A stretch of 64,000 nt of DNA from Paraflavitalea soli (GCF_003555545.1 NZ_CP032157.1:438546-502545), one strand, 5' to 3'; numbered from the stretch's first letter, positions 48,615 to 58,258 are shown. Notes: generated by a model not told the origin, from the sequence alone. A program made the numbers and translations.

Positions 48615-49055
48615 ATGGAACCCAAGAACCCCATGCAACCTTCCAACGCCTTTATTGCCGCCTCCTGGATAGCCCTCCTGGCAGGTATGATCGCCTACAA
48701 CATCGGCTTGTGGAATGCACAAATGGAACTCAATGAGAAAGGCTACTATTTTACCGTATTGATGTTTGGCCTCTTTTCGGCCATTTCTGTACAGAAGGCC
48801 GTGCGCGACCAGCTGGAAGGTATTCCTGTTACCAACCTCTATTATGGCATTGCCTGGTTTACCACCCTCCTGTCCATCCTGCTGCTCACCATCGGCCTCT
48901 GGAATGCCGATCTCACCAAAAGCGAAAAAGGATTCTATGCTATGTCTTACACCCTCAGCATCTTTGCCGCCATTGCCGTACAGAAGAATACCCGCGATAT
49001 GAAAGCTGCCCAGAAAGATGATAAAAGCAATACTGGTAGCAGTGCGGAGAAATAA
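48615..49055 (+). CDS. yiaA: YiaA/YiaB family inner-membrane protein
   Basis: The 146-residue protein contains two copies of the YiaA/B unit, each with two hydrophobic helices. The first is at about 12-62 (FIAASWIALLAGMIAYNIGL then WNAQMELNEKGYYFTVLMFG then AVQK-like SVQKAVRD). The second is at about 76-128 (GIAWFTTLLSILLLTIGLWN, ADLTKSEKGFYAMSY, AIAVQKNTRD). The internal duplication WNA-x-(5)-EKGxY and xAxxVQKxxRD is plain. The protein should sit in the inner membrane. Its role is unknown, though in Enterobacteria it is linked to stress. It follows the Crp-type gene in the same direction. Confidence 0.88.
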   Translation: MEPKNPMQPSNAFIAASWIALLAGMIAYNIGLWNAQMELNEKGYYFTVLMFGLFSAISVQKAVRDQLEGIPVTNLYYGIAWFTTLLSILLLTIGLWNADLTKSEKGFYAMSYTLSIFAAIAVQKNTRDMKAAQKDDKSNTGSSAEK

Positions 49056-49151
49056 GAACATCCGGTATCGTATCAGCATTGCCAAGCCAATGCAGCAGAT
49101 CGAAAAGACAAAATACAACGCGTGGAAGGCTGCTAATCCATAACGTAAAGG

Positions 49152-50837
49152 TTAATGTTTCGCCATCCATGTCCTGGCGGTCGTCAGCTCCGGCCTGTTG
49201 CTTCCTGTAGTGTCTGCTATGGCCAACAATTGCTGGAAATACCGATTTGCTTTGACTTTATTACCGCTTTTTTCCGCAGCAAGCCCTGCGCCATACAAAC
49301 CATTAAAACGGTTGGGGTGTTTCTTCAGGTTTTCTTCATACGCTTCCAATGCTTTTCCTGGTTCATTCATTTGCAGCAGCAGGTCACCCAAAAATTCACG
49401 GGCAGGGATCACTTCGCCCGGTGTCACAGGATGCTTTTCCGTTTTGTCTTCCAGTTCAGCCGCCTGTTGCATAAGACTTAATGCTTCCGCTTTGTTTCCT
49501 GCTTTCAAATTCATCCAGGCTTCGGCAGTTTTGATCTGTATTTTTACCTGGTTGGCTTTGTAAGCATCTTTTTGTGCTATCAGGGTATCCTGGATTCGAT
49601 GGAGTGCCTGCAGTTCGGTATTGGCTCCTGCCTTATCTCCGGTGTGCAGAGCGCCCATCAGCCGGGTGAAATGGATGATTGCTTTTTGCCAGGGAAAATT
49701 GTCCCAAACAATATTGGCCACAGGTGCCTGTACGTGGGCCGCTGCCACCCACTGTTTGTTTTCCAGTACAACGCGGGAAGGGATGGCAGCAAAGGCATAT
49801 GCTACTTTAAAATTAACCGGATACACTTCTTTGATAGCAACAAGGTAATCCAATTGCTGCCTGACTTGCGTATTATCGCCTCTTTGCAGATAAGCGTAAA
49901 CAAGGTAGTCCATACCATGTAATTCTTCGTCCCAATGTTCCTTACCAATAGATTCAGCATAACATTTTGCAGAAGCCACCGAGGCAAGATTGGATTGAAT
50001 GTCCTCACTCCAGAGCCCGAGACGTGTGAAAATATGAGAAGGCATATGTAAGGCATGTGCCGATGAAGCAGCTATGGCAGCATACTTCCGGGCAGCAGGT
50101 AATGCCAGGGTGGCCAGTTCAGGCGAATCATACGTGTGAATAAGATAATGTACAATACCAGGATGATTGGGCTCCCCAGGGAAGAGGCGCTGTAAAATGG
50201 CGCCGGCTTTCTGTTGCTTTTGAAAGGTCTTATCGGCAGGATCAGCAGCTGCATTCAAGGCCAGCGCATACAACGCCGCTGCTTCATGATCGTCCGGAAA
50301 AGCGGTATATAGCTTTTCCATCCCCTTTTCAAAGCTGATACACCGGCTGCGATGATCCACCTTGTCCCAGTCCTTATAAAAAGCCCCGATTGCATCAATA
50401 TAAGCGGCTTCTTTGGCTGACTGTTTCGGCAGGGAAGTTGCGATGGCAATGGCTTTGCTGCCTTTAGTGAGTTCGGTAACCGTGGGAGGTGTCCACAGCG
50501 GATGAAAATTGCTCATGGCAACACCCCAATAAGCCATAGCGCAACCTGGTTGTTCATCAATAATGCCGGCAAAGACTTTCTCGGCCTCATCATATTCGAA
50601 AGAGTGCAGCAGTTTCAGACCCAGGTTAAAAGCAGGCTGTATGCTTGCCGGACCGGAAATAGTGAAGGTCAGCGAACCCAATTGTTGCGTAGTTGGCCCG
50701 CATACAATAAGCGCTCCTCTCTTAAGGTTCAAGGCGCTGATGGCTTCCGGGGAAGCTGCTGTCTTTTTTTCTTTGCAGGATACCGCGGTCAGTAAAAGAA
50801 AAATAAATAACGCCCATCGCAGGAAAACAGGTTTCAT
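49152..50837 (-). CDS. TPR-containing lipoprotein
   Basis: The 561-residue lipoprotein has a lipobox (LLTAVSC, cysteine near 21). Early TPR-like helices (FNLGLKLLHSFEYDEAEKVF then DEQPGCAMAYWGVAMSNF) suggest a first repeat. The centre holds HYLIHTYDSPELATLALPAA and ALHMPSHIFTRLGLW, a recognisable pattern in a family of bacterial TPR proteins of unknown role. Three further TPRs close the chain (ANTELQALHRIQ, AEAWMNLKAGNKAEALSLMQ, FLGDLLLQMNEPGKALEAYE). The histidines in the central motif could bind metal, but that is speculation. It converges on yiaA with a 96-bp gap and has its own upstream space. Confidence 0.85.
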   Translation of the reverse strand: MKPVFLRWALFIFLLLTAVSCKEKKTAASPEAISALNLKRGALIVCGPTTQQLGSLTFTISGPASIQPAFNLGLKLLHSFEYDEAEKVFAGIIDEQPGCAMAYWGVAMSNFHPLWTPPTVTELTKGSKAIAIATSLPKQSAKEAAYIDAIGAFYKDWDKVDHRSRCISFEKGMEKLYTAFPDDHEAAALYALALNAAADPADKTFQKQQKAGAILQRLFPGEPNHPGIVHYLIHTYDSPELATLALPAARKYAAIAASSAHALHMPSHIFTRLGLWSEDIQSNLASVASAKCYAESIGKEHWDEELHGMDYLVYAYLQRGDNTQVRQQLDYLVAIKEVYPVNFKVAYAFAAIPSRVVLENKQWVAAAHVQAPVANIVWDNFPWQKAIIHFTRLMGALHTGDKAGANTELQALHRIQDTLIAQKDAYKANQVKIQIKTAEAWMNLKAGNKAEALSLMQQAAELEDKTEKHPVTPGEVIPAREFLGDLLLQMNEPGKALEAYEENLKKHPNRFNGLYGAGLAAEKSGNKVKANRYFQQLLAIADTTGSNRPELTTARTWMAKH

Positions 50838-51163
50838 GTCTTTGCCATTTAAAGGTTAAAAATGGGGCGGATTAATGGCAGGAAGATTATCGAAGGATAA
50901 ATTAAGGTCAGGTCTTACGAAGGTAAGATTATTTAAGGATTACCATCTCCACCCGCTTTGCGGCAGGTGAGGATTGCCCTTTTCAAGGTCACGGTATATA
51001 CACCATTGGATTTATCCGTTGGCTTACAAAAGCACTTGTGGCATTTTTTTTCCAACCATATTAAAAAAATAGTCGTAATTTTTAATGTATAAGGTGCGCA
51101 ATGGTACCCCATCTAAAGGAGTCTAACAAGAGCATTTTCTCATATTAGCAGTTAGTTTTGGTC

Positions 51164-51192
51164 AGCCTGGGTGTCTACCCGGGCTATTTTTT
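51164..51192 (+). terminator. Orphan terminator-like hairpin, possible small-RNA end
   Basis: AGCCTGGGT (51164-51172), loop GTCT and ACCCGGGCT (51177-51185) form a stem with one G-T pair, followed by ATTTTTTG. No gene precedes it on this strand. The next gene starts 27 bp later. A TAATTTTT box at 51076-51083 could start a transcript of about 100 nt. The rest of the 50838-51163 space shows no other feature. Confidence 0.5.
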
Positions 51193-51219
51193 GCCTATCT
51201 TCGCCCCTCTTTTTTCAAT

Positions 51220-51615
51220 ATGAAATACTCTCAATGGATTGGCATCTTTGCCGCTGTAGTACTTGTAGTAGCCAGTTTTTTACCCTGGACCTTCCATCCC
51301 GATCTCAACAAATATTTCACCGGGTTCTTTTCTGAGAACAACAATTATGGTAAGCCTGGCAAGGTGTTTATCGTATTGGCGGTGGTAGCCACTATCTTTT
51401 TCCTGATACCGCGTATATGGGCCAAGCGCTGGAACCTGCTGATCGGCGCATTAACGGTGGCTTTCGCTATCAAGAGCTTTATCGTGTTTTCCGGCTGTTA
51501 CCGGGGTATTTGTCCCACCAAGCAGATCGGCCTGTGGATCATGCTGCTGGCGGCGGTTGGAGTGCTGGCAATGGCGCTGTTACCGGATATGAAAGTAGTG
51601 GAGAAAAAGAGCTAA
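51220..51615 (+). CDS. Small four-helix membrane protein, unknown function
   Basis: The 131-residue protein has four hydrophobic segments (about 6-24, 47-64, 69-90 and 101-121) and a short polar loop with FHPDLNKYFTGFFSENNNYG between the first two. The fourth segment is preceded by CYRGICPTKQIG, a pair of cysteines that could face the periplasm. The start is the ATG at 51220 directly after the hairpin at 51164-51192. No family is recognised, though small proteins of this pattern are frequent in Chitinophagaceae. It stands alone; the next gene converges from the right. Confidence 0.7.
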   Translation: MKYSQWIGIFAAVVLVVASFLPWTFHPDLNKYFTGFFSENNNYGKPGKVFIVLAVVATIFFLIPRIWAKRWNLLIGALTVAFAIKSFIVFSGCYRGICPTKQIGLWIMLLAAVGVLAMALLPDMKVVEKKS

Positions 51616-51715
51616 GAAAAGTATATAGGAACCCACGAATGGGGACAATTACATACTATCAGTTTCTGCTAAACGCATTTTATGAGGAAGTGGTATGTAA
51701 AGGGCTGCTTTCTAT

Positions 51716-54082
51716 TTACCGGGACAGGATAACTATCCCTTTCTCCTTGTTTACCGGGGGTGTCGAATTGTTTAATTTGTAATAACAGGTCCATATATAG
51801 CTGCCCGATGGCTGTGGCTGGCCATTGAATGTGCCATCCCATCCTTTACGGGCATCCGTAGACTCAAATATCTTGGTTCCCCACCGGTTGTAAATGATCA
51901 GGCTGAACTGAACGAGTACTCCGGAAACCACGGGCCTGAACAGGTCATTGCGGTTATCATTGTTAGGGGAGAATGCGCCAGGCAGGGTGACGGATGGCCT
52001 GCAGAATTTGGTAGCTATCTTAATGCTGTCCTGGCTGTTGCAGCCATGCTGGTCTGTTGTCTGCACCCAATAAATACCTGCCTCCCTTGCGTTGAAAACC
52101 TGTTTACCTGATCCATCTTGCCACAGGTAGCTGGCAAAGCCTTTGCCAGGCGTAAGTGGTACAAACCCACCTTCGCAAATCAGGGTATCCTTGCCCAGGT
52201 GAACCTGTGCCGGTGATACCTGAATGAGTAGGATGGTATCCCTGTAATTATGCCCACAATGGTCTGTCGCCAGTACATGATAAACTCCCGGGGTCGTTGC
52301 TTTCAGGCTGAGGTCTGTTGATCCATCCTGCCACTGGTAGGTGACAAAACCTGCATTGGCATAAAGCCAATGATGCGTTGTATCGCATAAGTAGATATCT
52401 GGCCCCAGGGTCACAGCAGCCGGGTTGTCAAATACAGTGATGAGGAGACTATCACTTACAATCTCGCAGGGCGTTAAGATGTGCGCATACAGTTTTACCT
52501 TACCTGCTTTTTTGAACACTATGCGTACGCTGCTGTCGGTAGCAGCAGTGATCTGTGCGAAAGCAGGATCGATGGTCCAGGTGACAGGTTGTACACATTG
52601 ACCATTGCGTTGGAGTAAATAGGAGGTGGTATCCGTGCGGATACAAATACTATCGTTGCCATCGATGCCTGTTATCTTACAAGGGATGGACGCACATTGA
52701 AGTGCAACGGTGAAGGAAAGATCGGTACTGGCAGATGGCACATCGGGAGAGGTGAAATTCACAAAGTCCGATACGTTATTCCAGGTAAGCGGCGCGGTTC
52801 GGAAGGGAACATGGTTGATGGTATTGGTCTCATCATCTGTCCTGCAGCCTGGTGTGGTTCCGTTGGGGGCTACTTTGATCACATGGATCTTACCATCAGG
52901 ACCGCTTATAGGATCATAATAAGTGCAGGCGCTGATATAGGTTCCATTGGTGTATTGCTGCACATTGGCTGCCACCTGCATAATGATGCCGGAAAAATTG
53001 CCATAGGCCTTTTGCCAGTCGAATGTGCCGGTACTGCCTACTTTGTACAAGAAGAAACTGTTGCCAAATGCCAGGCGGCCGGCAGAGGCGACAAAACCGC
53101 CATCTTTGGTGGGGGCGATGGATGACCATGGATTCAGGTCATGCCTTACCAGCTTTTGATTACTGGCCGGCACCAGGTTTTGATCCAGGGTTATTATACC
53201 CTGTTGTTTGGTATCGAAGTTACTGCCATCGATCAATTGTAGGCCGGCCATCCAACCAGTGGGCGTCTTAAATAACTGTGTACCGTACGTGCTCCTTTCA
53301 TCAGAGACAAAGCCAAGGGAAGAAAGGATATTACCAGTCTGCTGATCGAACTTAATGATGCTGCCATAATATTTTTGTTCGAGGCTTGCCCAGTAATCGG
53401 CGCCTACTGCCAGGGTGTTGCCATCTTCTGCCACAGTTTGGAAGTCGGTCCCTTCGTATTGGTACATTTCTTTGCCCCAGATCATATTGCCATTGGCATC
53501 CGTTTTAACAAGGAGTCCTTTGGCAAAGGGAAGCGCCGCTTGTGTGGTACCTGTAAAAGCAAATCCGCCATCGGCTGTTTCGATCACATCCCGTCCGATA
53601 TCCGGGTAGGTGCCCAGCGAGGAGAAGTTTTTTGACCATATGATCGCACCGGCTGCATTCAGCCTTACCAGGTAAATACTATTGCGCCAGGTGAATGAAT
53701 TCGTGCATCCGATGGCAATGTAACCACCATCGCTGGTAGGCTTTATCTTTCTAAACTCATCGTATTTATTGCCCCCGATCCGTTTGGCCCATTCGACGGA
53801 ACCTGCCGCATTGAGTTTCATTATAAAGGCGTCTATGAAAGGACTTTGCTGGTTGGGATCAGCGATCACAGGATTTACATTGCCGCCAATGACCGAACCT
53901 CCGTCGGGTGTGGTGTGAATATAAAAGACATTGTGGTTGCCAGGGGCTATATAGGTTTTCTGGAAGGCGGGCAGGCATTCATCGGGTGGGACCATAGGAG
54001 CCTGGAGCAGCGGCGCCTGCTGTGCCTGGCATAAACAGGCAATGATGATAGTAAGGAAGGTCAAAAGGAAAAGACGGGACAT
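51716..54082 (-). CDS. T9SS type B secreted beta-propeller-like protein (CHU_C C-terminus)
   Basis: The 788-residue protein has a signal peptide (cut near CQAQQ) and a run of WD/kelch-like or SBBP-type beta-propeller repeats in residues 40-400. These carry FVMKLNAAGSVEWAKRIGG-like units, such as AFIMKLNAAGSVEWAKRIGG, DGGYIAIGCTNSF and DGGFAFTGTTQA. Ig-like or PKD-like domains follow (QWQDGSTDLSLKATTPGVYH, YLWQDGSGKQVFN). The last about 90 residues are a CHU_C gliding-motility-associated domain (PGAFSPNNDNRNDLFRP, YNRWGTKIFES, WDGTFNGQPQPSGSYIWTCY), which is the T9SS type B signal. It is exported to the surface or medium. Its target is unknown. Confidence 0.93.
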   Translation of the reverse strand: MSRLFLLTFLTIIIACLCQAQQAPLLQAPMVPPDECLPAFQKTYIAPGNHNVFYIHTTPDGGSVIGGNVNPVIADPNQQSPFIDAFIMKLNAAGSVEWAKRIGGNKYDEFRKIKPTSDGGYIAIGCTNSFTWRNSIYLVRLNAAGAIIWSKNFSSLGTYPDIGRDVIETADGGFAFTGTTQAALPFAKGLLVKTDANGNMIWGKEMYQYEGTDFQTVAEDGNTLAVGADYWASLEQKYYGSIIKFDQQTGNILSSLGFVSDERSTYGTQLFKTPTGWMAGLQLIDGSNFDTKQQGIITLDQNLVPASNQKLVRHDLNPWSSIAPTKDGGFVASAGRLAFGNSFFLYKVGSTGTFDWQKAYGNFSGIIMQVAANVQQYTNGTYISACTYYDPISGPDGKIHVIKVAPNGTTPGCRTDDETNTINHVPFRTAPLTWNNVSDFVNFTSPDVPSASTDLSFTVALQCASIPCKITGIDGNDSICIRTDTTSYLLQRNGQCVQPVTWTIDPAFAQITAATDSSVRIVFKKAGKVKLYAHILTPCEIVSDSLLITVFDNPAAVTLGPDIYLCDTTHHWLYANAGFVTYQWQDGSTDLSLKATTPGVYHVLATDHCGHNYRDTILLIQVSPAQVHLGKDTLICEGGFVPLTPGKGFASYLWQDGSGKQVFNAREAGIYWVQTTDQHGCNSQDSIKIATKFCRPSVTLPGAFSPNNDNRNDLFRPVVSGVLVQFSLIIYNRWGTKIFESTDARKGWDGTFNGQPQPSGSYIWTCYYKLNNSTPPVNKEKGIVILSR

Positions 54083-54151
54083 AGGGCTGCGTACACTAAC
54101 CGGCCTGATGAAACCGGTGCTCTAATATAGTCATCAAACCTGGTATAAATA

Positions 54152-54183
54152 AAACAATGCGGGCGATCTTGCCCGCATTGTTT
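54152..54183 (-). terminator. Terminator after rocD
   Basis: AAACAATGCGGGC (54152-54164) and GCCCGCATTGTTT (54171-54183) form a perfect 13-bp stem with a 6-base loop, touching the rocD stop codon. A and T runs on both sides allow use in both directions. It also isolates the T9SS gene at 51716-54082. Confidence 0.9.
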
Positions 54184-55419
54184 CTACTGTAATATGTCGA
54201 GGCTTTGACCTATGATATTAACAGATTCGAGTATTTGTTCCCGGTTAATAACAAGGGGGGGAGACAAGCGTATCTTATCGCCATGGGTAGGCTTGGCCAG
54301 TAGTCCTCCTTCTTTCATGGCCAGGCAGAGGTCCCAGGCGGCCTGGGGATTGGGATGGTCGATGACAATAGCATTCAATAAGCCCTTGCCACGAATGGTT
54401 TTAATATAAGGAGAGTTGAGGGCCTGTAATTCCTGGCGGAACAATTGCCCCATGGTTTCCGCATTTTCCGCCATACCCTCCTCTTTTAATACACTGAGTG
54501 CGGCCATGGCTACCTTACAGGCCAGGGGGCCGCCACCATAGGTAGAGCCGTGTTCACCGGGTTTGATGTTCAGCATGATGGCATCATCGGCCAATACGGC
54601 TGAAACGGGCAAAGTGCTTCCGCTTAATGCTTTGCCAATGATCAGGATGTCGGGATGAACGCTTTCATGATCGCAGGCGAGCATTTTGCCGGTACGGCAC
54701 AAGCCGGTTTGTATCTCATCGGCAATAAACAACACCTGTGCATCTTCGCAATATTGTTTGGCGGCGGCCAGGTAACCTTCATCAGGTATCACCACACCGG
54801 CTTCGCCCTGGATGGGTTCAACCAGGAAACCAGCTACGTTCTTATCCTGTAAGGCGTTGGCCAGTGCAGGCAGGTCATTGTAGGGGATCACTTCAAAGCC
54901 CGGCATAAAGGGGCCAAAGCGATCATAGGAAGAAGGATCGGTACTGAAAGAAATAACGGTGCTGGTGCGGCCATGGAAGTTATCGGAACATACCAATATT
55001 TTCGCTTTGTTGGCCGGGATGCCTTTTACATCGTATCCCCAGCGGCGGCAAAGCTTGATGGCTGTTTCCACTGCTTCTACCCCCGTATTCATCGGCAATA
55101 CTTTATCATACCCAAAATAGCGGGTGATGAATTGCGTATACTCACTCAACAGTTCACTGTGAAAGGCACGGGAAGTGAGGGTGAGCAGTGGCGCCTGCTC
55201 CAGCAGGGCGCCAATAATGGCCGGATGGCAATGGCCCTGGTTGACGGCCGAATAGCCGCTCAGGAAATCATAATAACGGGTATTGTCTACATCCCATACA
55301 AACACGCCCGATCCTTTGCTCAACACTACAGGCAGGGGATGGTAGTTGTGTGCTCCGTATTTTTCTTCGAGGTCGAGGTAATATTTTGTTTTATCGGATA
55401 ACATAGTAGTGGGTTGCAT
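54184..55419 (-). CDS. rocD: Ornithine--oxo-acid transaminase
   Basis: The 411-residue PLP enzyme starts at the ATG at 55419 ([20 protein letters not shown]). A longer frame adds a hydrophobic but unlikely leader. It follows the ornithine aminotransferase pattern: [104 protein letters not shown] and the PLP lysine K263 in [16 protein letters not shown]. Residues [11 protein letters not shown] close the active site. The enzyme converts ornithine and 2-oxoglutarate to glutamate semialdehyde and glutamate, linking arginine and proline metabolism. It is cytosolic, and the gene is monocistronic with a strong terminator. Confidence 0.95.
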   Translation of the reverse strand: MQPTTMLSDKTKYYLDLEEKYGAHNYHPLPVVLSKGSGVFVWDVDNTRYYDFLSGYSAVNQGHCHPAIIGALLEQAPLLTLTSRAFHSELLSEYTQFITRYFGYDKVLPMNTGVEAVETAIKLCRRWGYDVKGIPANKAKILVCSDNFHGRTSTVISFSTDPSSYDRFGPFMPGFEVIPYNDLPALANALQDKNVAGFLVEPIQGEAGVVIPDEGYLAAAKQYCEDAQVLFIADEIQTGLCRTGKMLACDHESVHPDILIIGKALSGSTLPVSAVLADDAIMLNIKPGEHGSTYGGGPLACKVAMAALSVLKEEGMAENAETMGQLFRQELQALNSPYIKTIRGKGLLNAIVIDHPNPQAAWDLCLAMKEGGLLAKPTHGDKIRLSPPLVINREQILESVNIIGQSLDILQ

Positions 55420-55659
55420 GCAAATACAAATAAGGATGAAGAATGAGATGGACTTTATAACAGGAATACCCGGCATGAGGAATGCCGGCAAGGGGGTGCA
55501 ACCTTAGTGGTTGAGCAGATCAAGGTTCTGCCGCAGGAAATGTGTTATGTAAGTACCTGGTTTAATACTGTGCGATTTGAGGACAAAGGTACGCAATTTT
55601 TGCGGGACCAGGAAGCGCTGATAATCGTGGTAACGTACGGAGTTACTTCTTTTGAAGCA

Positions 55660-56520
55660 TTATCCCTTTAAAGTATAACATTTATAGGCAGGAAATAAAC
55701 CGGCGGGGACCTCTCCTGCGGGGAAAATGCCATAAAAGCTGGAGCCGCTGCCGGTCATGGAAGCGTATACAGCGCCAGCTTCGTACAGGGTCTCTTTAAT
55801 ATGCCCCAGGGCGGGGTGCAGGTGGCACACAGGGGCCTCAAAATCATTGATCAGGGTGTCTTTCCAGGCGCTTACAGGCTGCCCGATGACCTCGCTGATG
55901 GGCTTTTCCGGCGGAGCTGGCCTGATCTGCTCAAAGGCCCAGCCGGTATTGATATGTACTTCGGGATAGACCAGCAGGAATGACCAGGCCGACAGGTCCA
56001 GCGGAATGGACTGCAGCAGTTCGCCCCGGCCCGTGGCTATACAGGGTTGGTTGATGATGAAGAAAGGGCAATCGCTGCCCAATTGCAGGGCATAATCGAG
56101 CAGCTTTTCTGCCGGGATGCCGAGCTTGAACTTATTATTCAACAGGTGCAGGGTAAATGCGGCATCGGAAGAGCCGCCGCCCAGGCCTGCTCCCATGGGG
56201 ATGGCTTTGTGCAGGTGCAATTGAACAGGTGGTAACTGGGGGTAGTCTTTTTTCAGGAGCTGCCAGGCTTTTACGCAAAGGTTATCGGCGGGCTCGCCTT
56301 TTACGGGCAGGCCGCTCAGGATAAGCTCCATACCCTCAGGCTGGCCGGCATAAATGGGTGCTGCTAAGTTGCCGGCCCTGAATTCCTGGCTGCTCACAAT
56401 TTCCAGGGCATCGCGCAGGGGGAGGGGATAGAACACTGTTTCCAGATCGTGGTACCCATCCGGTCTTTTGCGGGTGATGTGTAAACCAAGGTTGATCTTA
56501 CAATTGGGAAAAAGGATCAT
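55660..56520 (-). CDS. ispE: 4-diphosphocytidyl-2-C-methyl-D-erythritol kinase
   Basis: The 286-residue GHMP kinase has the IspE set: PNCKINLGLHITRKRPDGYH (with conserved K8), the ATP-binding glycine loop PMGAGLGGGSSDAAF (108-122), DCPFFI, and GSGSSFYGIF at the C-terminus. It phosphorylates CDP-methylerythritol in the MEP isoprenoid pathway. The start codon overlaps the stop of the upstream bifunctional nuclease gene (TAATG, shared base at 56520), so the two are translationally coupled. The coupling of an isoprenoid enzyme with a BFN-type protein is a frequent Bacteroidota arrangement. Confidence 0.96.
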   Translation of the reverse strand: MILFPNCKINLGLHITRKRPDGYHDLETVFYPLPLRDALEIVSSQEFRAGNLAAPIYAGQPEGMELILSGLPVKGEPADNLCVKAWQLLKKDYPQLPPVQLHLHKAIPMGAGLGGGSSDAAFTLHLLNNKFKLGIPAEKLLDYALQLGSDCPFFIINQPCIATGRGELLQSIPLDLSAWSFLLVYPEVHINTGWAFEQIRPAPPEKPISEVIGQPVSAWKDTLINDFEAPVCHLHPALGHIKETLYEAGAVYASMTGSGSSFYGIFPAGEVPAGLFPAYKCYTLKG

Positions 56521-57116
56521 TACCGGCCTCTTTTACGGCTATTGATCTCATCACGGATAGCAATGGCGCGGATATAATCTTCCTGGTCGAGCACCTCATT
56601 GAGCAGGGTATTGAGTTCTTCCAGTGTCATTGCCCTCAGGTCATCATGAGCGCCACCAGTCTCAGCTGCTACTGCTTCTTTAGGTTGTTTTTTCTTGCCG
56701 GAAGGATCTTCCATTAAGATGCCGGCGCTTTCGAGGATATTATCGTAGGTGTAGATCGGACAACCAAAACGAACGGCCAATGCCAGGGCATCGGAGGTGC
56801 GGGAGTCTATTTCTACGGTATCATGTTCACTTACACACACCAGTTTGGAGTAAAAGATGCCTTCCTGCAGGTCACAGATAATGATCTCCGACAGGTCTAT
56901 ATTGAAAGCATTCATGAAGTTCTTCATCAGGTCATGCGTCAATGGCCTGCTGGGATGCATTTTCTCCAGGGCCACAGCGATGGCTTGTGCTTCAAAACCG
57001 CCAATCACAATAGGCAACCGACGAAGCCCATTCACTTCACCCAATACTACTGCATATGAATGTGTTTGGGTGATGCTGTGTGACAGCGCTACTATTTCCA
57101 ACTCAATTTTTTTCAT
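56520..57116 (-). CDS. Bifunctional nuclease (BFN/DUF151) family protein with UvrB/C-like motif
   Basis: The 198-residue protein opens with the DUF151 domain (residues 1-130): SYAVVLGEVNGLRRLPIVIG, GFEAQAIAVALEKMHPSRPL, THDLMKNFMNAFNI, EIDSRTSDALALAVRFGCPI. A linker rich in lysine and alanine (about 140-155) leads to a UvrB/UvrC-type helical motif (LRAMTLEELNTLLNEVLDQE then DYIRAIAIRDEIN). The DUF151 part is related to plant BFN proteins with DNase/RNase activity. Catalysis in bacteria is not generally shown. The C-terminal motif suggests contact with a repair or ribosome partner. It is the first gene of a two-gene run with ispE. Confidence 0.92.
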   Translation of the reverse strand: MKKIELEIVALSHSITQTHSYAVVLGEVNGLRRLPIVIGGFEAQAIAVALEKMHPSRPLTHDLMKNFMNAFNIDLSEIIICDLQEGIFYSKLVCVSEHDTVEIDSRTSDALALAVRFGCPIYTYDNILESAGILMEDPSGKKKQPKEAVAAETGGAHDDLRAMTLEELNTLLNEVLDQEDYIRAIAIRDEINSRKRGR

Positions 57117-57148
57117 ACGAAAGCACGAAACTAAGGGTTTTTTACTTA

Positions 57149-57180
57149 AAAAAAATGCGGCTGTAGATCAACCGCATTTA
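57149..57180 (-). terminator. Terminator after etfA
   Basis: AAATGCGG (57154-57161) and CCGCATTT (57173-57180) form an 8-bp stem. On the minus strand it ends in a T-run. It separates etfBA from the nuclease-ispE run. Confidence 0.75.
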
Positions 57181-57208
57181 CAACTTTTATTGTATATGAA
57201 TACTAAAT

Positions 57209-58174
57209 TTACGCTATTCCCTTTACTTTCTTCACAGCTTCTATGATTTTAGGTACCACTTCAAAAGCATCACCTACAATACCATAGTCAGCGGCCTTAA
57301 AGAAAGGAGCTTCGGGGTCTTTATTGATCACCACGATCACCTTGCTTCTGTTGACCCCGGCCAGGTGCTGGATGGCGCCTGATATACCGATCGCAATGTA
57401 AAGATTGGGTGCAATGGCGAGACCCGTTTGTCCTACGTGCTCATGGTGCGGGCGCCAGTGTACATCGGCTACGGGCCTGCTACAGGCGGTAGCAGCTCCC
57501 AGCAGGTGCGCCAGTTCTTCGATCATACCCCAGTTCTCGGGTCCTTTCAATCCACGGCCACCACTCACTACGATCTCTGCTTCGCTGAGGGGCACTTCGC
57601 CGGTCACTTTGTTTACCGCGGTTACTTTTACCCTGGAGGCCTCAACGGTGGCATTCAGGGGGGCTACTTCAGCAGTGCCTTCCCCGGCCACGATCTTGTA
57701 AGAATTGGCATTCAGGGAAATGATCTTGATGGGAGAGCTGAGGGCTATATTGGCAAAGGCCTTTCCGGAGAATACATTCTTTTTTACTACAAATCCATTG
57801 CTGGTATCGGGCAGGGCTACAGCGCCGGATACAAGGCCTGCCTTCAGACGGGCTGCGAGACGGGGCGCAATGGCCTTTCCGTCCACATTGTTGGAGAAGA
57901 TCACCACGGTGGCATTGGCAGCGGTAACAGCCTGGGCTATCACTGCCGTGAATACCTGCGCATCAAAATGGTTGAGGGTATCATTGGATACATGATGTAT
58001 TTTCTTAACACCATATTTGCCCAGTGCGGCCAGGTCTTCCGTTACGGTGCCCAGCACTACGCCTTCTGCGGTAGTGCCGAGTTGTTCTGCTACCTTGGCG
58101 CCATAGCTCAGGGCTTCCAGTGACGCTTTCTTTACATGGCCTTCGGCCTGATCGATGAATATGAGGACAGACAT
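57209..58174 (-). CDS. etfA: Electron transfer flavoprotein subunit alpha
   Basis: The 321-residue protein has the EtfA plan. The N-terminal domain (1-185) includes VVLGTVTEDLAALGKYGVKK and NNVDGKAIAPRLAARLKAGL. The C-terminal FAD domain contains VVSGGRGLKGPENWGMIEEL, ACSRPVADVHWRPHHEHVGQ (FAD ribityl and phosphate contacts), GISGAIQHLAG and VINKDPEAPFFKAADYGIVG. It carries electrons from acyl-CoA dehydrogenases to the quinone pool with EtfB. It lies 84 bp downstream of etfB on the same strand, the normal order. The gap holds an AT-rich AATTTGAAAATTTGAG repeat. Confidence 0.97.
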   Translation of the reverse strand: MSVLIFIDQAEGHVKKASLEALSYGAKVAEQLGTTAEGVVLGTVTEDLAALGKYGVKKIHHVSNDTLNHFDAQVFTAVIAQAVTAANATVVIFSNNVDGKAIAPRLAARLKAGLVSGAVALPDTSNGFVVKKNVFSGKAFANIALSSPIKIISLNANSYKIVAGEGTAEVAPLNATVEASRVKVTAVNKVTGEVPLSEAEIVVSGGRGLKGPENWGMIEELAHLLGAATACSRPVADVHWRPHHEHVGQTGLAIAPNLYIAIGISGAIQHLAGVNRSKVIVVINKDPEAPFFKAADYGIVGDAFEVVPKIIEAVKKVKGIA

Positions 58175-58204
58175 AATTTGAAAATTTGAGAATTTGAAAA
58201 TGTG
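58175..58204. repeat. Short AATTTGAAAA tandem repeat
   Basis: AATTTGAAAATTTGAGAATT then TGAAAATG in the etfB-etfA gap is a short run of AATTTGAAA/AATTTGAGA units. It is probably one of the small dispersed repeats of this genome. No regulatory role can be read. Confidence 0.5.
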
Positions 58205-58258
58205 CTGATGATAAAATGGCTGATAAGGTAATTTTCAAATTACCACATTACCACAGTA

